DNA from: Spirometra erinaceieuropaei
Lineage: Eukaryota; Platyhelminthes; Cestoda; Diphyllobothriidea; Diphyllobothriidae
DNA length: 64,000 bases
Assembly: GCA_902702965.1 (NCBI GenBank)
Contig: CACRXP010000002.1
Span: 3,148,506-3,212,505 of the forward strand
Direction: 5' to 3'
Shown here piece after piece: positions 59,201 through 64,000 of this stretch. Each line of letters starts with the position of its first letter. Within the stretch, counting starts at the first letter, position 1. The notes under the pieces were generated by a model. That model made no database searches. It worked only from the letters and a program-made list of their open reading frames with translations, and was not told the DNA's origin. The position numbers were made by a program, and so were the translations under genes.

Positions 59201-59718
59201 GCGATGGAACAAAGTAGTTAAAATAAGCATCGTGGGATTTTTACATAACATAGCCAAGCAAGTCTGTTATTGCAAACCATTACTGGGATTTCGTACCCCG
59301 AAGTTCGCCATCTTACTTGATAACGGCATATTAGTATGTATGCTCAAGTAGTGGTCGGTAACGTAAGCGACCAAACTCCAAACCCATACAGGGTAACAGA
59401 GCCACTTTATTTCTTTGACTACGATAGAGCGGCGACCGCTGTAATCTCGGTTTTTCGTAAATCCCTGATCTATTTTACTAAATTTATGGAGTTTTGTTTC
59501 TTCACACTTATCCACCTGCCGGCAACACAAAAATCGCAGGTGTGCTTTGGATCTGGACTACATCTTGCATCCCTTTGTCGTGTTATTACAGTCCTTTTGC
59601 ATCCCGTTGTCAATATATAGGCGCAAGCCTGTCATCGTTCAGTAGCTTGTGGATATTACTTAGCCTGAAAGCATGTTTGATAAAAGAATGGTAGCACACA
59701 TGTCTGTTCTCTCCGCAG
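59201..59718 (+). other. 5' region and first intron of the THOC6 homologue
   Basis: Exon 59719 begins after a clear acceptor (CTCTCCGCAG). A candidate upstream exon ends at 59539 before GTGTGC: in the phase required it reads LHTYPPAGNTKIA, joining to CSPCGGYFAFG; it is open back to 59482 but has no ATG, so the start of the gene is unresolved (further exon or trans-splicing). Confidence 0.45.
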
Positions 59719-61087
59719 CTTGTTCCCCGTGTGGGGGATACTTCGCTTTCGGGACCAACTTCGGATTAATCTATGTTTTTTCGTCAGAAAGTTCCGACGA
59801 AGGTACGGTTCTTGTCAAGTCTTAACTCCTCAGATAGTCCGAGTTTTGCGGTTTCAGTTATATCCAAGCTCCCGTATCCTGGCGGGATTTACTCACTATT
59901 AACGGCAGGCAACCGACTGTATGCTGCCTCTGTTGGTTATGTTGCCAATATTTCCTGGGAGAACCTTATTGCCGGAAGAACTGATTTTGATGTCATTCAT
60001 CTTCCCATTTCAAGGAGGGCTCTCGATTTGCCCGAGGTACATGACCTTAACCTCTAACTTCTTAAGGTCAATAGCTTGGCGATTCTGGAGTCCTCAAATG
60101 TTCTGTATGCAGCTTGCGGCGATGGTTCCATTGCTTCAATACCCTTGAATGCATCTGGTCTTAGTACCGGCTGTTTCAAGGCTCATGACAACTCGGTCTA
60201 TTCCATTTCCAAAGCCGGTGATCACGAGGTTTGTGGGCCGTATTTACCGATCTTTTAGCTCTTAAGCTGCTCTGAGGACGGTCGTGCGTGTTTTTGGGAC
60301 ATAAGATCTACACACACGAATGCTTTTCCATGCCAAAAGTTCGTCCCTAGTGAACAGAGTGGACTTATTCGGAAGTCGGTTGGTAATTGGCTGACCGTTG
60401 CCACCATTCAAGAGGATGATTTGGACTGGTTCATTCTTGGAGGTGGACCGAAAATGTCATTGTGGAATCGCCGCGCTTCATATTACACCGCAATTTTTGA
60501 GCCGGCTAGTGCGTCTTACATTTTTACTGCGTGCATCCTGACCTAAGAAAAAATGTCGACAATATTTTTTGTTCTGACTCTAATGCAACGTATCTGAATG
60601 ACTAGCGAACTCCCGATAAATTTCCTCCCCAATGTTTCGTCATAAGTGTTAGCCGCCATATGCCTGGAGTCTTACTCTTAACGTGTTTGAAGCATCGTCT
60701 TTTGCTTTTGTATGAATTTGAGAGAAGTCGGTACTTTCCCATTTCTTATCGATACCTACTTCTCTTTCCCTTTTAGGGGACTCTGAATTCTGGTTTCCCC
60801 ATGTATGCAAGTTTATTGGCAATCAAATTGAACCAAAAATAGTTGCTGGCGGTACGTCGAGCTGCCTGTTGACATGGGACCACACAGGGGAAACGCTGGC
60901 AGAAACCAACCTAGGTACTGACCCGGCTACACGTCTTCTCCATATACTTACCGTCACTGAAGTGTCCTCATCCAACGATGCTGTCAATGGTTGCCTCATT
61001 GCTGGTGGCCTCGGTCCGGCTCTTCACTTTGTCTCCAGACTGGGCTACTCGCTTAAACATCTGCCTCTTTCAAACGCTGTCAGTTAG
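59719..61087 (+). CDS. THOC6: THO complex subunit 6 homologue (WD-repeat), 5' end incomplete
   Basis: Exons 59719-59802, 59834-60036, 60067-60228, 60259-60508 and 60777-61087 join in phase to about 336 residues (human family member about 340). The first exon gives CSPCGGYFAFGTNFGLIYVF, matching the THOC6 start of blade one (SPCGK-LAAGNNYG type). Later: YSLLTAGNRLYAASVG, DLPE|VNSLAILESSNVLYAACGDG, AHDNSVYSIS, LLSCSEDGRACFWDIR (canonical WD ending), DWFILGGGPKMSLWNRR (the THOC6-typical GGGP-L-LW block), IVAGGTSSCLLTWDHTGE and the closing LHFVSRLGYSLKHLPL. THOC6 is a nuclear subunit of the THO part of TREX, coupling transcription to mRNA export. Introns are 31, 30, 30 and 268 nt, all GT-AG. Without splicing, stops interrupt each join. 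Poly(A) signal AATAAA at 61144. The paralogous WD proteins are less likely because of the GGGP block. Confidence 0.88.
59803..59833 (+). other. THOC6: 31-nt intron
   Basis: GTACGG...CTCCTCAG. Phase 1; removal joins SSDE with D-SPSFAVSV and restores the frame. In-frame TAA if retained. Confidence 0.85.
60037..60066 (+). other. THOC6: 30-nt intron
   Basis: GTACAT...CTTAAG. Phase 0; joins DLPE to VNSLAI. The retained sequence has an in-frame TAA although its length is a multiple of three. Confidence 0.85.
60229..60258 (+). other. THOC6: 30-nt intron
   Basis: GTTTGT...TCTTTTAG. Phase 0; joins GDHE to LLSCSEDG. The acceptor TAG is itself an in-frame stop if retained. Confidence 0.85.
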
Positions 61088-61620
61088 CACGCCCTGCTTT
61101 GCATCCATTCAACCCTTATGGCTTGTATTTTGTATTTCATCTTAATAAATGTACAGAATTTTGACAACTTCCTTTTCTGTTTTTCTGATTTACTTCATAT
61201 ATCGCTTTTACTGCTATCTAAGCTCGCGACCTCAGTTCTTTCTGGTGTTTCAAAGAAATACGTGTAACGCATGTGTCTATATATATTCGAAACTGGAATT
61301 GAGATCGTAAATTCAAATCGGTCCCGATGTACTACATTTTTGTGCAGACCCAGGGGGCTACAATCTACATCACGTCTCGAAAATGTGCCTCACGCTCTCC
61401 AAACATGGTTTCAAATAAGACCTTCGAGACAACACTGCTCTTAATTTCAGAGATAAGGGCCACCTTTATAGGACTCATCGGCTGCTTTTGCGTCAGTCTT
61501 CAGCAGCTCGCATTTTTTTCGGATCCTATCTTCTCGACAGCCTGATTTTTGTACAAGTTGTCAATAAGTCTGCTAAGCCTTAACATCGAATCAACTAAAT
61601 TTATACTTGATTTCATAGCA
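61088..61620. other. Intergenic region between THOC6 and REXO4 homologues
   Basis: Contains the AATAAA signal at 61144-61149 about 57 bases after the THOC6 stop. The rest would hold the promoter and 5' UTR of the next gene. No other feature recognised. Confidence 0.6.
61144..61149 (+). terminator. Poly(A) signal of THOC6 homologue
   Basis: AATAAA followed by GTACAGAATTTTGAC; well placed after the stop codon at 61085-61087. Confidence 0.75.
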
Positions 61621-63908
61621 ATGCGCCCGAAAGCAGTCAAAAATAATACCGGAAAGACAGGCAAGGAATCCGCCCTGGATAAAAAGTTGAGGGGAACGAA
61701 AGCGCGGAATGGATTTCGTGTGGCCAGTAGAAATCACAGCAACAACAACAATAAGTGAGTTTTTTTTTACTTATCCATAACGCTACCATGGGCGTCCTTT
61801 TCTCGTGCCTCCAGCTTTTGTTATTAGGTCTTCAAATGAACACTTGGTTTTTCCATGGTGCCGAGGCGTTCTTTGGGAATTGGATTGAAACTGCACTAGA
61901 CCTAACCTGTGAGGTGGGTGGTTACATCCCTAGACGGTGGGTACCGGAACGGCCCTCAGTAAAGGCCTGCCGTAGTTTAGTCATGCAACTGGATCTGACC
62001 AATACAGCGCTGCTGGGGTATTGCGTGTGTGGGGACCGTCAATATCATCTAATGGTTACAGTGGCTCCATTTGTCTCATGCCAAGACGTTCAATACTCAG
62101 ATCAGAGAGAACAGTCAGTATGCAAAGGGGAAATCGTAAGGTTGTTAGTGACCGCCGTAACTGCATGACCGGTTTCTTTGGACTACTCGCTGGCCACCTC
62201 CCCTTATTTCTACCCTTAGTCTATTTCTGTTTTTTGTTCTACGCCAATCAGGCATTTGTAACCCCGAACGGTATGAGATCTATTATATTGTCCTCATTAA
62301 GGTCTGGGAAGCACGTGGTGAGTTTCTTTGATTGTCCCTGTTAAATATCCACGAAGTGCATAAAAGTCAAATTTTAGATTTCATCGGACTCGAAGTTTGT
62401 ACACCTCCGAAGGGGGCCCAGTAACCACAAAACGGTCAAAAAATGGTCCAGGATGCCCGAATTTAATATGTGGATCGGCGGATGTTTTGTAGTAGATGAA
62501 GTGTGACTCGCGAATTTGAATGAATTTCATTTTACAGAGTTGCATTTGTCCGTTTCAAATGCGGTTTTTTGGCTGACCCTAGCTAAGCGTTTTGCATTGG
62601 TGGGACAGCGAGCAGGTATATTGCTTACCGACCCGTTGCCTGGTTCCTGTTTGTAAGTGATTCCATCGTAGATTGCCCCACCAAAGTGTTTGCTCATGTT
62701 CATATAGTTTGGAGGATGGAAATATGCGACCAGGCAGGTGCATAGCTGGTATACCAGGGTTTTGTATCATCTTACGAAGTCCAAATAGGCACCATCTTCT
62801 ATCCGGCTGCAATGATAATCAGGCTTGTGTAGAAGCTTCGTTTATCATGAATAATTCTGTTCATTTTTCTTCAGATGTACCATTGTCCCTCACTTCGTCT
62901 ACCGCCTATAATCATTATTATTGGCTGTCTCCGCCTTCGCCGATTTTTTTCACGTTCTTAGTCGACTGCATTTTTATTTCTATGACCTATGAGTTTAAGG
63001 GGTTTTATGTTTGTAGACGCTCTCCATTCACCGTAACTGTTTCGATTTTCTTTCATTTCAGACACTCAGCGGTGCCGGGAAAACTCGCGAAACCTGCCAT
63101 TGACCACAAGCACAAAAAACAGCCTGAAATATGGTTTACTGGAGTTCCATCTGCTCTAGTTAAGGCATCGCAAGACTCGCAGGAGTCAACAGCGCCGGAT
63201 CTCGTAAAGGCAAAATCATTTACTGGGTAGCGTTCGTCTCTTCATACACCAAAAGTTTTCTACCAGACTGCAGTTCCATCTCATTGCAATATCAGTTCAT
63301 TCACTGTGTATTTTACAGTCCGACCAAACGAATTGCGATGGATTGCGAATTCGTGGGCGTGGGATTCGATGGCAAGGACAGTGCACTGGCGCGTGTCTCC
63401 ATAGTGAATCAGTTCGGCCACTTGCTCATGGATGAGTATGTTAGACCTAAAGAGAAGATAACTGACTACCGCACAGCCGTTTCAGGAATTACTCCCTCTC
63501 ATATGCGGCCCGGTGGACCCGCTAAAGACTTCGATTCAGTGCATCAGAAGGTCGCTGAACTGTGCAAAGGTCGTATCCTGGTTGGTCACGCTGTTCATCA
63601 CGATTTAAAGGTTAGCGTATTTAAAATTGATAAGTCACTGGCCACTAAAAGAAAATGTGCTGTTTTAATCGATTAATGACAATCATGATTGATATATAAG
63701 TTAGTTCCATAAGCTTGGCAAAGTTTTATAATTAGTATTCCAACAGACCGTGTTTGAATTATCGACTGTAAAATTGGAGGATTTGCGAACGCTTCCGAAG
63801 TCTAATTTACCACGTCAGTCCTTGAATTCGCGCATGCATCGTTTGAGGACTTCTGCTCTGGCGTACTCTGGTCATGAAAGACTAAAATCCTTAGCGCGAA
63901 CCATCCTG
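61621..63908 (+). CDS. REXO4: RNA exonuclease 4 homologue (continues past window)
   Basis: Exons 61621-61754, 63062-63226, 63319-63610 and probably 63747-63908, all with GT-AG borders and matching phases. The N-terminus ([17 protein letters not shown], lysine-rich, likely nucleolar) is basic; exon 2 gives [13 protein letters not shown], the short block before the nuclease domain in REXO4 (IWFDDV type). Exon 3 holds the DEDD exonuclease: [13 protein letters not shown] (motif I, D and E), [34 protein letters not shown], and [14 protein letters not shown] (motif II, D). Exon 4, less certain, ends [12 protein letters not shown], resembling the PSLK-LA stretch before motif III; the RDT block usually found just after DLK is not clear. 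Family members degrade RNA 3' to 5' and act in ribosome biogenesis. I chose ATG 61621 because it opens the basic N-terminus; an upstream in-frame ATG at 61549 is possible. Confidence 0.88.
61755..63061 (+). other. Intron 1 of the REXO4 homologue (1307 nt)
   Basis: Donor GTGAGT directly after AACAATAA and acceptor TTTCATTTCAG; phase 2 joins NNNN-K to HSAVPGK. Open frames inside (61755-62344, 62673-63061) show no family motif and no repeat was recognised. Confidence 0.75.
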
Positions 63909-64000
63909 GTATAGGCCCCCTTGGCCCTGTTGCTAGTCTTTCATGGTGTCTTCCATCGCTGCCCGTTCTACCGCGTTAGACAGCTAGTGAGAAAACCTCC

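Noticed and set aside
61755..62168. 137-codon frame between THOC6 and the REXO4 nuclease exons, considered as a separate gene
   Set aside because: Lies wholly in REXO4 intron 1, begins within the donor site region, and has no recognisable domain.
1..64000. CRISPR arrays, bacterial operons, prophage or riboswitches
   Set aside because: No regularly spaced short repeats and no prokaryotic gene organisation; introns, SINEs and LINEs show eukaryotic nuclear DNA.

Overview
The window is non-coding-rich metazoan DNA dominated by decayed transposable elements, with two spliced host genes at its right end. Features pointing to an invertebrate, most probably a parasitic flatworm (tapeworm or fluke), are the mixture of Penelope-like, RTE-like and CR1/jockey-like retroelements with Merlin and mariner DNA transposons, tRNA-derived SINEs, and host introns as short as 30-31 nt. 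The assignment to a phylum is inference; the sequence contains no rRNA or other diagnostic marker.

Layout. From 1 to about 13 kb there are long foldback MITEs (about 0.95-1.0 kb, both arms inverted copies of each other, flanked by TA), tRNA-SINE pieces and an unclassified dispersed repeat (R1). At 13.9-15.1 kb lies a decayed RTE-type LINE. At 18.2-19.8 kb a mariner-like element on the minus strand is interrupted by a Merlin-family element with terminal inverted repeats and a perfect 8-bp target duplication. From 22.5 to 30 kb there are more MITEs. At 30-36.6 kb there are a telomere-motif hairpin, an inverted SINE pair and the 3' part of a Penelope-like element whose end carries hammerhead-ribozyme-like motifs. 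At 37-41.5 kb there are two abutting MITEs, R1 copies in both orientations, a MITE inserted in R1, and a 319-bp patch of DNA copied from a site like 3.25-3.57 kb and flanked by a 25-bp direct repeat. At 43.3-45.6 kb is a CR1-like LINE ending in a (CTGAT)n tail; 46.5-52.8 kb holds SINE, Penelope and LINE fragments; 54.6-59.1 kb holds a nearly full-length but broken CR1-like LINE on the minus strand.

Host genes. A plus-strand gene homologous to THOC6 (WD-repeat subunit of the THO/TREX mRNA-export complex) occupies 59719-61087 (5' end unresolved) and is followed, 0.5 kb downstream on the same strand, by a gene homologous to REXO4 (DEDD 3'-5' exonuclease), 61621 to beyond 63908. Both reconstruct as proteins only after splicing; three of the THOC6 introns are 30-31 nt. 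Almost all other open frames in the window are short and chance-like. All retroelement and transposase reading frames seen are broken, so I expect none to be autonomous.
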